From Chryseobacterium sp. OV279 (lineage in GTDB: Bacteria; Bacteroidota; Bacteroidia; Flavobacteriales; Weeksellaceae), in the NCBI RefSeq assembly GCF_900128945.1, contig NZ_FQUD01000001.1, positions 744,001-808,000 on the forward strand: a stretch of DNA of 64,000 bases. The letters run 5' to 3'. The position numbers and the translations under genes were made by a program. A model generated the notes under the pieces. It was not told the DNA's origin. It saw only the letters and a list, made by a program, of their open reading frames with translations, and ran no database searches. Below are positions 33,336-41,946 of the stretch, in pieces (position 1 is the stretch's first letter; each line of letters starts with the position of its first letter).

Positions 33336-34346
33336 ATGTCTGAAAAAATAAAATTTGCAGTAGTAGGCTGTGGGCATATCGGGAAAAGACATGCCGAGAT
33401 GATTTCAAGAAATCCGGAATGTGAACTGGTAGCCCTGATTGACGTAAAAGATAAATCATTGTTAGGAATAGACTCTTATGATGTTCCTTTTTTTGCATCA
33501 CTGGATGAATTTCTTAATTCAGGTATTGAAGCAGATATCATCAATATTGCTTCCCCGAACGGATTCCACTTTGAGCAGGCTCACCAGGTGGTAGCTGCCG
33601 GAAAACATGTGGTGGTAGAAAAACCAATGACCCTTAATAAGCAGGATGCGGAACAACTGATCTTTCAGGCGCTTCACAAGCATAAGCAGGTATTTGCCGT
33701 AATGCAGAACCGTTATTCACCGCCTTCAGCATGGATCAAAGAAATTGTGGAAAGCGGAAAGCTTGGAAAAATATTCATGGTACAGTTAAACTGTTACTGG
33801 AACCGTGACGACAGATATTACAAGCCTGAATCATGGCATGGAAAGAAAGATCTGGATGGCGGAACACTGTTTACCCAGTTCTCTCACTTTATCGATATTA
33901 TGTACTGGCTTTTTGGGGATATTACCAATATTCAGGCAAAATTTGCAGATTTCAATCATAAAGATCTTACTGATTTTGAAGATTCAGGGTTCATCAGCTT
34001 TGACTTTGTCAATGGCGGAATGGGATCACTGAATTATTCCACTTCAGTATGGAATCAGAACCTTGAAAGTTCTATGACGATCATTGCAGAAAACGGTGCC
34101 GTGAAAATCGGTGGTCAGTATATGGATAAAGTAGAGGTATGTAACGTAAAAGATTACGAAATGCCTGTACTGGCTCCTACTAATCCGGGAAATGACTACG
34201 GAGCCTACAAAGGATCTGCAGCCAACCACCATTACATCATCGAAAACGTGGTAGATGTACTGAAAGGTAGAAATACGATTACTACGAATGCCCTTGAAGG
34301 TCTGAAAGTAGTGGATATTATTGAAAGAATTTATGCCAATAAGTAA
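33336..34346 (+). CDS. wbpB: WbpB-type UDP-GlcNAcA 3-dehydrogenase
   Basis: This 336-aa Gfo/Idh/MocA-family oxidoreductase has NAD motif AVVGCGHIGKRHAEM at the N-terminus, the VVVEKPMTL segment with the conserved Lys, and the family C-terminal sheet domain. WbpB oxidises C3 of UDP-GlcNAcA with tightly bound NAD+, which in characterised homologues is recycled by 2-oxoglutarate. It completes the A-E-D-B set in this operon (29.1-34.3 kb). Its end overlaps the flippase start by 14 nt. Confidence 0.86.
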   Translation: MSEKIKFAVVGCGHIGKRHAEMISRNPECELVALIDVKDKSLLGIDSYDVPFFASLDEFLNSGIEADIINIASPNGFHFEQAHQVVAAGKHVVVEKPMTLNKQDAEQLIFQALHKHKQVFAVMQNRYSPPSAWIKEIVESGKLGKIFMVQLNCYWNRDDRYYKPESWHGKKDLDGGTLFTQFSHFIDIMYWLFGDITNIQAKFADFNHKDLTDFEDSGFISFDFVNGGMGSLNYSTSVWNQNLESSMTIIAENGAVKIGGQYMDKVEVCNVKDYEMPVLAPTNPGNDYGAYKGSAANHHYIIENVVDVLKGRNTITTNALEGLKVVDIIERIYANK

Positions 34347-35625
34347 TTTTTTTTCTCAGCTGAAAGAAAAACTTAGCAGTGATTTCAGAAAGAACCTTGT
34401 CGTAATGATCGGAGGTTCTTTCTTTGCACAGGTAATCCCTATACTTTTTTCATTTTTACTGACCAGGCTATATACTCCGGAAGACTTTGGCGTATTTTCC
34501 AATTTTTCTGCCGTTCTCTCATTTCTGTTGGTTTTTATGCTGATGAAATATGAGATGGCTGTCATCCTTCCGAAAAAAGACTCTTTAGCGGCCAATCTAT
34601 TGGTACTCTGCCTTGGGATAGGCGTATTTTTCTTTCTGTTGATGTCATTAATTATTTATCTCTTTGATGATTTCATTTATAAAATATTTAAATTTGAAAA
34701 CCGTGATAATTTTCTGTTGTATATTCCAATAGCAGGACTTTTGTTTTCAATATTTAATCTGTTGAATGAGTGGTTTGTGAGAAAAAAATATTTTCAGGCA
34801 CTCGTCAAAAATAAAATTGTCAACAACTCTTTCATAGCAGGGATTTCTACAGTGTTGCCGAAATTAAATATGATGACGCTGGGACTTGTAAAAGGACAGA
34901 TCTTTGGCCAGATTATTTCAGTGTCGGCCGGAACTTATGTGGTGTTGAAAAAAGACAAACATCTTTTCAAAGCAATAGACATAAGAATTATTAAGCGATT
35001 ATTTTTCAAATATATCAATTTTGCAAAATTTAATATTCCGGGACAGCTGATCAACACCTTGTCTGTGCAGATTGTGGTTTTTTATCTTACTTCTCAGTTT
35101 GGATTTAAGATAGTGGGACTTTATGCACTTACAGACCGCTTTCTGGGAGTGCCCCTGTCATTTATCGGAAATGCAGTAAAAGATGTATTCAAGCAAAAGG
35201 CATCGGAAGATTTCAGAAATAATGGTGAGTGTTTAGGAATATATAAAAAGACAACTCTTTTATTAATGGCCTGTTCGCTGCCCCCATTTATCATTCTGTT
35301 CATTTTTGCTCCGGATCTGTTTGGCTTCTTTTTCGGAAGCGAATGGAAAGATTCGGGAGTATACGCCCAGGTGCTCTGTATTATGTATATGTTAAGTTTC
35401 ATTACAATGCCTACAGGATGGCTGTTTGTGATCGCTGAAAAACAGAAGTTTGACTTTTTATGGCAGACATTATTCCTTATTTTTACACTCGGTTCCCTGG
35501 GAATCAGCTATGTTTTTTTTAAGGACAATGTGGTTTATACGTTGCTATTATTATCGGTAGGAAGAAGTATTACGTACCTGATACAAATGGCTATGACATA
35601 CAGGCTTGCAAGCGGTAAAGTTTAA
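34333..35625 (+). CDS. wzx: Wzx-type oligosaccharide flippase
   Basis: This 430-aa protein of the MATE/MOP superfamily is counted from the ATG at 34333 (MPISNFFSQLKEKL). A TTG 12 nt earlier is a less likely start. About twelve to fourteen hydrophobic helices are visible. The N-terminal FFAQVIPILFSFLLTRLYTPEDFGVFS motif is typical of Polysacc_synt proteins. It should flip the undecaprenyl-linked repeat unit to the periplasm. It is the only flippase in the window although two polymerase/ligase-like proteins are present. Confidence 0.88.
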   Translation: MPISNFFSQLKEKLSSDFRKNLVVMIGGSFFAQVIPILFSFLLTRLYTPEDFGVFSNFSAVLSFLLVFMLMKYEMAVILPKKDSLAANLLVLCLGIGVFFFLLMSLIIYLFDDFIYKIFKFENRDNFLLYIPIAGLLFSIFNLLNEWFVRKKYFQALVKNKIVNNSFIAGISTVLPKLNMMTLGLVKGQIFGQIISVSAGTYVVLKKDKHLFKAIDIRIIKRLFFKYINFAKFNIPGQLINTLSVQIVVFYLTSQFGFKIVGLYALTDRFLGVPLSFIGNAVKDVFKQKASEDFRNNGECLGIYKKTTLLLMACSLPPFIILFIFAPDLFGFFFGSEWKDSGVYAQVLCIMYMLSFITMPTGWLFVIAEKQKFDFLWQTLFLIFTLGSLGISYVFFKDNVVYTLLLLSVGRSITYLIQMAMTYRLASGKV

Positions 35626-35630
35626 TTACA

Positions 35631-36533
35631 ATGAAAAAGAAAATTTATGATCTGTTAAGAACGAAACTGAAAGTACGGTCTTTAACACATCTTAGAAATA
35701 AATACAAAAGAAAATCCGATAAGATGTTTTATCGGAAAAAACTGACATCCCAGGATTTTATTGAAAAATTTAAATCTATGGGTGTGCAAAAAGGTGATGT
35801 TATTTTTATTCACAGCTCATGGGATGAGTTCTATAATTATGAAGGAACACCGGAATCTTTTATTGATCTTGTTCTTAATATGATAGGGGAAGAAGGCACT
35901 CTTTTAATGCCATCTTATCCTTTAATCAGAAAGAAAGGGGGAACATTCAGTATTAAAACCACCCCTACATTGGCAGGATTATTGCCGGAAGTTTTCAGAA
36001 ATTATAAAAAAATAGAAAGAAGTCTGGATTATCATTCTGTAGCGGCATATGGGAAACTTGCTGCTTATATTACAGAATCGCATATTGATTCGGAATCTTC
36101 ATGGGATGAAAAATCACCCTATTATAAACTTGCAGAAGTAAAAGCAAAGGTATTCTCTTTAGGATTGGGAAAACATCATGTAGGAACTATTATGCACTGT
36201 GCAGACAGTATTTTAAGGAGAGATTATGAATATTTTGATCTGTTCTTCAAAAAGCATGAGCAGATTACCATAAAAAAACAAAACGGAGAAATCATTGTGA
36301 AAGATTATCTGACCAAAGAAGATGACTTTTATTATGCTTTCACCGAAAGTTCGCACTGGAGTGTTGTGAAAAAATATTTTGATAAGAATAAATATAAAAT
36401 AGACAAACTGTCAAACCTCCATATAACCATGTTTGATGCGGAGTATGTAGTCCATAAGGCTATAGAACTTGGCAAAAAAGGAATTGTGGTGTACACACAG
36501 CCGGACGCCAAAAAGTATACATTTAGTAAATAA
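35631..36533 (+). CDS. AAC(3)-fold N-acyltransferase in the glycan locus
   Basis: This 300-aa protein of the aminoglycoside 3-N-acetyltransferase family has GVQKGDVIFIHSSWDEF, the GEEGTLLMPSYPL segment, the conserved DYHSVAAYGKLA with catalytic-type His, SPYYKLAEVKAKVFSLGLG and TIMHCADSI. Despite the family name, position argues against antibiotic resistance. It sits between the flippase and an adenylation/carrier-protein module, 5 bp after wzx. It may transfer an acyl group from CoA or from a carrier protein to an amino sugar. The acceptor is not known. Confidence 0.8.
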   Translation: MKKKIYDLLRTKLKVRSLTHLRNKYKRKSDKMFYRKKLTSQDFIEKFKSMGVQKGDVIFIHSSWDEFYNYEGTPESFIDLVLNMIGEEGTLLMPSYPLIRKKGGTFSIKTTPTLAGLLPEVFRNYKKIERSLDYHSVAAYGKLAAYITESHIDSESSWDEKSPYYKLAEVKAKVFSLGLGKHHVGTIMHCADSILRRDYEYFDLFFKKHEQITIKKQNGEIIVKDYLTKEDDFYYAFTESSHWSVVKKYFDKNKYKIDKLSNLHITMFDAEYVVHKAIELGKKGIVVYTQPDAKKYTFSK

Positions 36534-36543
36534 TATATTACTT

Positions 36544-38082
36544 ATGAAAAAGAATTTGATCGAATATTTTATCAATACATGCAGTATATTTCCTGATAAA
36601 ACGGCTGTAGTAGAAAACGAAAATAGAATCAGCTTTCACAATTTATATGAAAGAACGGTACTTCTGGGGAAACTTTTACTGGAGAAAAAAGATATTTTAA
36701 ATAAGCCCGTTGCTGTTTATCTTCCGAAATCCATTCACTGTGTGACTGCAGATTTAGGAATTATGTTTTCAGGTAATGCTTATCTTAATCTTGACGTTAA
36801 AAGCCCTTCACAAAGGGTTTCAGCAATCCTTAATCTGGTAGAACCTGAATTTATTGTTACCACCAATGCCTTTAAGAAAAATATAGAAGGTGTTTACCCG
36901 GAAAGCAAACTCATACTGATTGATGAAATAGATTTCGGTCAGTCTCTTGATTACAGCAAAGAAGGTGAAAAACTGTTCAGCAGACTGGAGAGCGGCTCTA
37001 TCGATACAGATATGTCGTGCATCATCAACACATCGGGATCTACAGGTGTTCCTAAAAGTGTAGCGCTGAACCACAGAAGCTTTATTGATTTTATAGAAAT
37101 TTCAAAAGATATATTCAAATTCTCAGATGATGAAATTATCGGTTCCCTATCACCGGTTATTTTTGATATTTACAGTTATGAGCTATGTATGCTGATGGCA
37201 CACTCAAGTACATTGGTTGTACTGCCTGAGCATTTAGCCGCATTCCCTATAAAAATACTGGAAGTCCTGGAAAAAGAAAAAGTAAGCTTTATCTTCTGGG
37301 TTCCTACCATCATGGTGAATATTGCCAATATGGATCTTCTTAAAGCAATTGACCTGTCTTCTTTAAAGCTGGTATGGTTTGCAGGAGAAGTTTTCCCGAC
37401 CAAACAATTCAACTACTGGTATAAATCTCTTCCACACACTAAATTTGCTAATTTATACGGACCGATAGAAATTACGTTAGACTGTACGTATTACATTATA
37501 GACAGAGAATTCAGAGATGATGAGCCGCTTCCGATAGGATTTCCATACAGAAATACAGACGTTCTGATCATCACGGAAGATAATAAAAAAGCAGAACAGG
37601 GAGAAGAAGGAGAACTTTGTGTAAGAGGATCTTCTCTGGCTTTAGGGTACTATAATGCCCCTGAAAAAACGGCTGCTGCATTTGTAAACAATCCGCTTAA
37701 CAATCATTATCCCGAAACCATATACAGAACAGGAGATGTGGTTTCAATGAATGAGAAAGGAGAAATTATATTCAAAGGGCGTAAAGATACCCTTATCAAA
37801 CACCAGGGATACAGAATTGAGCTGGGCGAGATAGAACATATCGTCGTGAATACCCTTAAACTGGTGAAGAACGCATGTTGTGTCTATGACAGACAGAACA
37901 AAGAAATTGTCCTGATTTATGAAAATGATACAGAAGTGGAACCCAATGTTTTCAGAAAGGAAATATTGAATGTACTGCCAAAATACATGATTCCTACAGT
38001 GTACAATTTCCTTGAAGAGATGCCTAGAAACCCCAACGGGAAAATAGACAGAGCATTCCTTAATCATCAAATCAACGCTTAA
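36544..38082 (+). CDS. Stand-alone amino-acid-type adenylation enzyme
   Basis: This 512-aa protein is counted from the ATG at 36544 (MKKNLIEYFINTCSIFPDKTAV), after the preceding stop; an upstream ATG lies inside that gene. Core motifs of NRPS/DltA adenylation domains are present: A3 TSGSTGVPK (163-171), A4 FDIYSYE with Asp208, the residue that binds a substrate amino group, A5 NLYGPIE, A7 YRTGD (394-398), A8 HQGYRIELGEIE and catalytic Lys500 (NPNGKIDR). It should activate an amino acid and load it onto a carrier protein, probably the ACP at 38901. No condensation domain is present. Confidence 0.86.
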   Translation: MKKNLIEYFINTCSIFPDKTAVVENENRISFHNLYERTVLLGKLLLEKKDILNKPVAVYLPKSIHCVTADLGIMFSGNAYLNLDVKSPSQRVSAILNLVEPEFIVTTNAFKKNIEGVYPESKLILIDEIDFGQSLDYSKEGEKLFSRLESGSIDTDMSCIINTSGSTGVPKSVALNHRSFIDFIEISKDIFKFSDDEIIGSLSPVIFDIYSYELCMLMAHSSTLVVLPEHLAAFPIKILEVLEKEKVSFIFWVPTIMVNIANMDLLKAIDLSSLKLVWFAGEVFPTKQFNYWYKSLPHTKFANLYGPIEITLDCTYYIIDREFRDDEPLPIGFPYRNTDVLIITEDNKKAEQGEEGELCVRGSSLALGYYNAPEKTAAAFVNNPLNNHYPETIYRTGDVVSMNEKGEIIFKGRKDTLIKHQGYRIELGEIEHIVVNTLKLVKNACCVYDRQNKEIVLIYENDTEVEPNVFRKEILNVLPKYMIPTVYNFLEEMPRNPNGKIDRAFLNHQINA

Positions 38083-38083
38083 G

Positions 38084-38920
38084 ATGAAAGAAGTGGAAGT
38101 TTTCAGTTTTGATGTTGTCAAAGAAGAATTAAGCAGACTCAGAAATAAAAATCTGAGGACTAATTTCTTTCTTTCTGAAGAAAAGCTAGGCTTTTTGAAA
38201 GACGGCCATCAAACCGTAGCCTACAGATCAGATAATGGATTCTACTTTTTGGTAGAACAGGAAGGCTTCTATAAATATTTTTTCATCTCCAATGATATGC
38301 AAGACCTTCAGGCTAATCTGAAGCTCGTAGAAGAAAAATACGGTAACCATATCATCGTATCTGAAGTGGTTGGTAATGAAGATTACCTAAAAGAAATTAA
38401 TGATCAGTTTCAGGGGAACAATTTTCATGAATACACCCGTTTAGTGCGCATGAGCAGAATGAGACCGGAGCCGGTACATTTTGAGCTTCCACCAAATATT
38501 CATCAGCTTGATGAGGATAAGCTGGATGAATTGCAGAATATTTATCTTAAATATTTTAATAAATTTGCAGAGCAGATTCCTACACGGGAAGAACTGCAGA
38601 AAATGATCGAAAAAGAAGACGTGTATTACTATTCGGACGATTCCAGAATTCAGGGGTTTATCATATTTGAAAATGCCGGAATTACCTCTCATCTGAGATA
38701 TTGGTTTGTAGATCCGGAATACAGAAGTAAAAAAATAGGATCAAAGCTCATGGATGTATTTTTTACTAAATTTGAGCAGGTAAAAAGAGAAATTTTCTGG
38801 GTAATTGACAGTAATGAGAATGCTATTAAAAGATATAAGCATTTTGGGTTTAATGAAGAGAAAATGTATAATATTGTACTTATAAATAAAAAACTTAAAT
38901 ATGAAGAACAAAATAATTGA
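38084..38920 (+). CDS. GNAT-family acyltransferase of the carrier-protein module
   Basis: This 278-aa protein has a GNAT fold in about residues 140-270, with the acyl-CoA pyrophosphate loop YRSKKIGSKLMD and the later strand IFWVIDSNENAIKRYKHFGF. Residues 1-135 form an extra N-terminal domain without a clear match. The gene starts 1 bp after the adenylation enzyme and overlaps the first carrier protein by 20 nt, so it is tightly coupled to both. It may move the aminoacyl group from the carrier to a sugar, or acetylate the aminoacyl group. Confidence 0.72.
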   Translation: MKEVEVFSFDVVKEELSRLRNKNLRTNFFLSEEKLGFLKDGHQTVAYRSDNGFYFLVEQEGFYKYFFISNDMQDLQANLKLVEEKYGNHIIVSEVVGNEDYLKEINDQFQGNNFHEYTRLVRMSRMRPEPVHFELPPNIHQLDEDKLDELQNIYLKYFNKFAEQIPTREELQKMIEKEDVYYYSDDSRIQGFIIFENAGITSHLRYWFVDPEYRSKKIGSKLMDVFFTKFEQVKREIFWVIDSNENAIKRYKHFGFNEEKMYNIVLINKKLKYEEQNN

Positions 38921-39131
38921 GATATTAAACAGTGTAAGACCAGAGTTCGATTTTTCACAGGAAACTGATTTTATCAGCAGAGGCCTTTTGGATTCTTTTG
39001 ATATGGTTTCACTGGTAACGAGTCTGGATGAGCAATTCTCAATATCAATAGACGGAACAGACATTCTTCCTGAAAACTTTGAAACATTGGATTCTATTGA
39101 AAATGTTTTGAAGAAAAATGGAGCCGCATAA
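38901..39131 (+). CDS. Acyl (peptidyl) carrier protein 1
   Basis: This 76-aa acidic four-helix protein carries the phosphopantetheine site Asp31-Ser32 (RGLLDSFDMVSLV) at the start of helix 2. It overlaps the GNAT gene by 20 nt and ends 2 bp before the KAS III gene. It is distinct from housekeeping AcpP and has the DSFD motif common in carrier proteins of D-alanylation and stand-alone adenylation systems. It is the best candidate partner of the adenylation enzyme. Confidence 0.85.
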   Translation: MKNKIIEILNSVRPEFDFSQETDFISRGLLDSFDMVSLVTSLDEQFSISIDGTDILPENFETLDSIENVLKKNGAA

Positions 39132-39133
39132 TT

Positions 39134-40201
39134 ATGAAAATCCAAACTTCACATAAAAAAATATCAGGAATACTGACCGTTTTGCCTTCAAATGTTGTCA
39201 GGTTTGAAGACGAAATGCATCATTATTCATTTTCGGAAGCCAAATCCATGAAGCTGAAAATGGCGATGGGATTCAATACAAAACGTATTGTAGCATCTGA
39301 AGACATTACCAGCTATGATTTTGTTGTAAAAGGACTGGATTATCTTGTTGAAAACAATCTGTTGAATACATCTGAGATTGATGCTGTGTTATTTGTATCG
39401 CAGTCGCCTGAATACATCATGCCGCCTACAAGTAATCTGCTGCATCAGTATTTAGATCTCCCAAATCATGTTCTATGCATGGATATCAATCAGGGATGTG
39501 CAGGTTTTATCATAGGTCTCCAACAGGCATTTATGCTGCTGGACAATCCTTCCATCAATAAAGTTTTGCTTTGTAATGCTGATGTTTTAAGTCCGAAAGT
39601 ATCCAAGCTGGACAGAAACAGTAATCCTCTGATTGGAGATGCTGCAGCGATTACTATTGTGGAAAAAGATACTGAAGACCGCCCTATTTACGGAGAAATC
39701 CTGATGGATGGAAAAGGAGCAATGGCTCTTAATATTCCTGCAGGCGGGGCAAGACTTCCAATTACTGAGGAAACAGGAGAATTGTATGAAGATTCTTTTG
39801 GTAATAAGAGAAGTAAAAACCATTTGGTGATGCAGGGGGATAATGTATTCAATTTTGTACAGACCAATGTGCCGGAACAGGTGGGAAGAATTTTAACAGA
39901 AGCAGGAAAAACAGCTGATGAAATAGATTATTTCCTATTCCACCAGCCCAATAAGTTCATGCTTCAGAAGCTTGCTGATAAAATAGGGGTAAGCAGAGAC
40001 AAGCTTCCAAGCAACGTGGTTGAAAATCACGGAAACTCAAGTGGTGTCACCATACCGGTAGTTACTGCTTTTAACCTGGGAGAAAGACTTGAAAAAGAGC
40101 GTATGGACGTCTGCTTTTCAGGATTTGGGGTAGGCCTTACATGGGGAACTATCGTTATGAATATCGGGAACATGAATTTTTGTAAACAAATAGAAGCTTA
40201 A
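39134..40201 (+). CDS. Beta-ketoacyl-ACP synthase III-like condensing enzyme
   Basis: This 355-aa thiolase-fold enzyme keeps the full FabH triad: Cys122 in DINQGCAGFIIG, His270 in FHQPNKFM and Asn301 in ENHGNSSG. It should perform one decarboxylative condensation of a short acyl starter with malonyl-ACP. Lying between two carrier proteins and followed by two SDR reductases, it is probably not the housekeeping FabH. It is more likely to build a short 3-oxo/3-hydroxy-acyl group (for example 3-hydroxybutyryl, or a dihydroxyhexanoyl after further rounds) for a sugar. Confidence 0.86.
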   Translation: MKIQTSHKKISGILTVLPSNVVRFEDEMHHYSFSEAKSMKLKMAMGFNTKRIVASEDITSYDFVVKGLDYLVENNLLNTSEIDAVLFVSQSPEYIMPPTSNLLHQYLDLPNHVLCMDINQGCAGFIIGLQQAFMLLDNPSINKVLLCNADVLSPKVSKLDRNSNPLIGDAAAITIVEKDTEDRPIYGEILMDGKGAMALNIPAGGARLPITEETGELYEDSFGNKRSKNHLVMQGDNVFNFVQTNVPEQVGRILTEAGKTADEIDYFLFHQPNKFMLQKLADKIGVSRDKLPSNVVENHGNSSGVTIPVVTAFNLGERLEKERMDVCFSGFGVGLTWGTIVMNIGNMNFCKQIEA

Positions 40202-40214
40202 AATAAATATAAAT

Positions 40215-40436
40215 ATGGAAAACTTTTTAGAACAGATGTCGGAAATTTTGGAAGTAGATCAGGTAAACTTAGGAGATAACCTTGAGGGGTTTGAAGCTTG
40301 GGATTCTTTGGCTACTCTTTCAATTATTGCAATGGCGGATGAAGAATTTGGAGTTTCAATCGTTAATCAGGAAATCACTGATGCTAAGACTGTTGAAGGA
40401 CTTTACAATTTAATTTTATCTAAACAGAATGCTTAA
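40215..40436 (+). CDS. Acyl carrier protein 2
   Basis: This 73-aa carrier protein has its phosphopantetheine Ser31 in EAWDSLATLSII. The WDSL motif differs from the DSFD of the first carrier, suggesting that the two serve different enzymes. It overlaps the following SDR gene by 8 nt, so this carrier is probably the one that presents the beta-ketoacyl chain for reduction. Confidence 0.85.
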   Translation: MENFLEQMSEILEVDQVNLGDNLEGFEAWDSLATLSIIAMADEEFGVSIVNQEITDAKTVEGLYNLILSKQNA

Positions 40437-41196
40437 CGTAAACGGTTTTCTGGATTTTTCTTCAAAAAATATACTGATAACTGGTGCCGGATCCGGTATT
40501 GGCAGAACTACGGCAGTGACTTTATCCGCACTGGGCGCGGAACTGGTATTACTGGATATTAATGAAGAAGCCTTAAAAGAAACACAGAAGCAATGTAAAA
40601 ATGCTTCTGTTTTACTGGTTCATGATCTTTCAGATATTCATGGATTGAAAAAAGCTGTGGAAGAAAAAGTAGCCGAAACAGGAAAGCTGGACGGTCTGAT
40701 CAACGTGGCGGGAATTCCCTGCGTGCAACCGTTGAAAACTTTAAAAATGGAAACCGTAGAAAAAGTGTTAAGAATCAATACTTTGGCTGCATTGGAACTT
40801 TCCAAAATTTTCTGCAGTGTTAAAAATCATAAAGGGGATTATCCTTCCATTACTTACATTTCATCTGTATATGGTATTGTAGGGTCTGCAGCGAACGTGG
40901 CCTATTCAATGTCAAAATCTGCACTGCACGGAATTACAAAATCACTGTCTATTGAAATGGCATCTAAAAATATCAGGGTAAACTGTATAGCCCCGGGATT
41001 TATAAAAACAGAAATGCTGGAAGGGGTATCAACGATCTTTGACGAGGAATACAACAAAAGACTGGAGGCTCTTCACCCAATGGGACTTGGAGAAGCACAG
41101 GACATCGCCAATGCTGTTGTTTTTTTAGCATCAGACATGAGCAGATGGATTACCGGAGCCGTTTTATCAGTAGACGGAGGATTTACAGCAATATAA
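40429..41196 (+). CDS. FabG-like SDR reductase 1
   Basis: This 255-aa classical short-chain dehydrogenase has cofactor motif ITGAGSGIGRTT, NVAG, catalytic Ser in TYISSVYG and YSMSKSALHG (YxxxK), and the typical end GAVLSVDGGFTAI. As it overlaps carrier protein 2 and follows KAS III, reduction of a 3-oxoacyl-ACP to the 3-hydroxyacyl form is the likely reaction; sugar oxidoreduction is an alternative. Confidence 0.84.
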   Translation: MLNVNGFLDFSSKNILITGAGSGIGRTTAVTLSALGAELVLLDINEEALKETQKQCKNASVLLVHDLSDIHGLKKAVEEKVAETGKLDGLINVAGIPCVQPLKTLKMETVEKVLRINTLAALELSKIFCSVKNHKGDYPSITYISSVYGIVGSAANVAYSMSKSALHGITKSLSIEMASKNIRVNCIAPGFIKTEMLEGVSTIFDEEYNKRLEALHPMGLGEAQDIANAVVFLASDMSRWITGAVLSVDGGFTAI

Positions 41197-41200
41197 AAAT

Positions 41201-41944
41201 ATGAGACCAACAGTTTTATTAACAGGAGCTACGGCAGGAATCGGCGAAGATATCGCTGTGAAACTATCAGAAAAGTATGATCTTGTGCTTACAGGAAGAA
41301 ATACAGAAAAATTAAAAGAACTGCACCCTAAGCTTTCGGAAGGATGTACATCCTATCTTCTTCCGATGGATTTAAGCAATCTGGAAAATGTGGAGAAAAC
41401 ACTTATCCAGTTTTTGCAGGAAAATAATCTTAATATCCATAAGCTGGTACACTGTGCCGGGTTTATGAAGATGATTCCTTTGAAATTGGTTAATAATGAT
41501 TTCATGATGGAATGTTTCACAACCAATGTGTTCTCTGCTAATTTGCTGGTAAAACTGCTCGTTAATAAAAAAAATAACAATTCATTACTAGATTCCGTGG
41601 TATTCATTTCCAGTAATATCAGTAACCGTGGAGCCAAAGCAATGAGCACCTATGGAGCTTCAAAATCTGCGCTGGACGGTCTGATGAGGAATTTAGCTGT
41701 AGAACTGGCGCCGAAGGTGAGATTTAATTCTGTACTGCCAGGAGCGGTACTCACTAAAATGACTCAGAATATATTTGATAATGAAGATGTAATGTCCAGA
41801 ATGCAGGCTCAGTATCCTTTGGGGATAGGTTATGCAAAAGATATTGCTGATGCTGTAAACTTTTTATTGTCCGATGATGCCAGATGGATTACAGGACAAC
41901 AGATGACTGTAGATGGAGGGCGTTCTATTAATATATCATCTTAA
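41201..41944 (+). CDS. FabG-like SDR reductase 2
   Basis: This 247-aa classical SDR has LTGATAGIGEDIA, HCAGFMK, catalytic VFISSNISNRGAKAMSTYGASK (YxxxK) and the terminal GQQMTVDGGRSIN. It starts 4 bp after the first SDR and is related to it but clearly divergent, so it is not a recent duplication. Two reductases with one KAS suggest two successive reductions at different carbons or with different stereochemistry, as a 3,5-dihydroxyacyl product would need (inference). Confidence 0.84.
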   Translation: MRPTVLLTGATAGIGEDIAVKLSEKYDLVLTGRNTEKLKELHPKLSEGCTSYLLPMDLSNLENVEKTLIQFLQENNLNIHKLVHCAGFMKMIPLKLVNNDFMMECFTTNVFSANLLVKLLVNKKNNNSLLDSVVFISSNISNRGAKAMSTYGASKSALDGLMRNLAVELAPKVRFNSVLPGAVLTKMTQNIFDNEDVMSRMQAQYPLGIGYAKDIADAVNFLLSDDARWITGQQMTVDGGRSINISS

Positions 41945-41946
41945 AA

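Noticed and set aside
39134-41944. KAS III, carrier proteins and SDRs as housekeeping fatty-acid synthesis
   Set aside because: They are embedded in a glycan operon with an adenylation enzyme and acyltransferases, and the usual partners (plsX, fabD, fabF) are absent.
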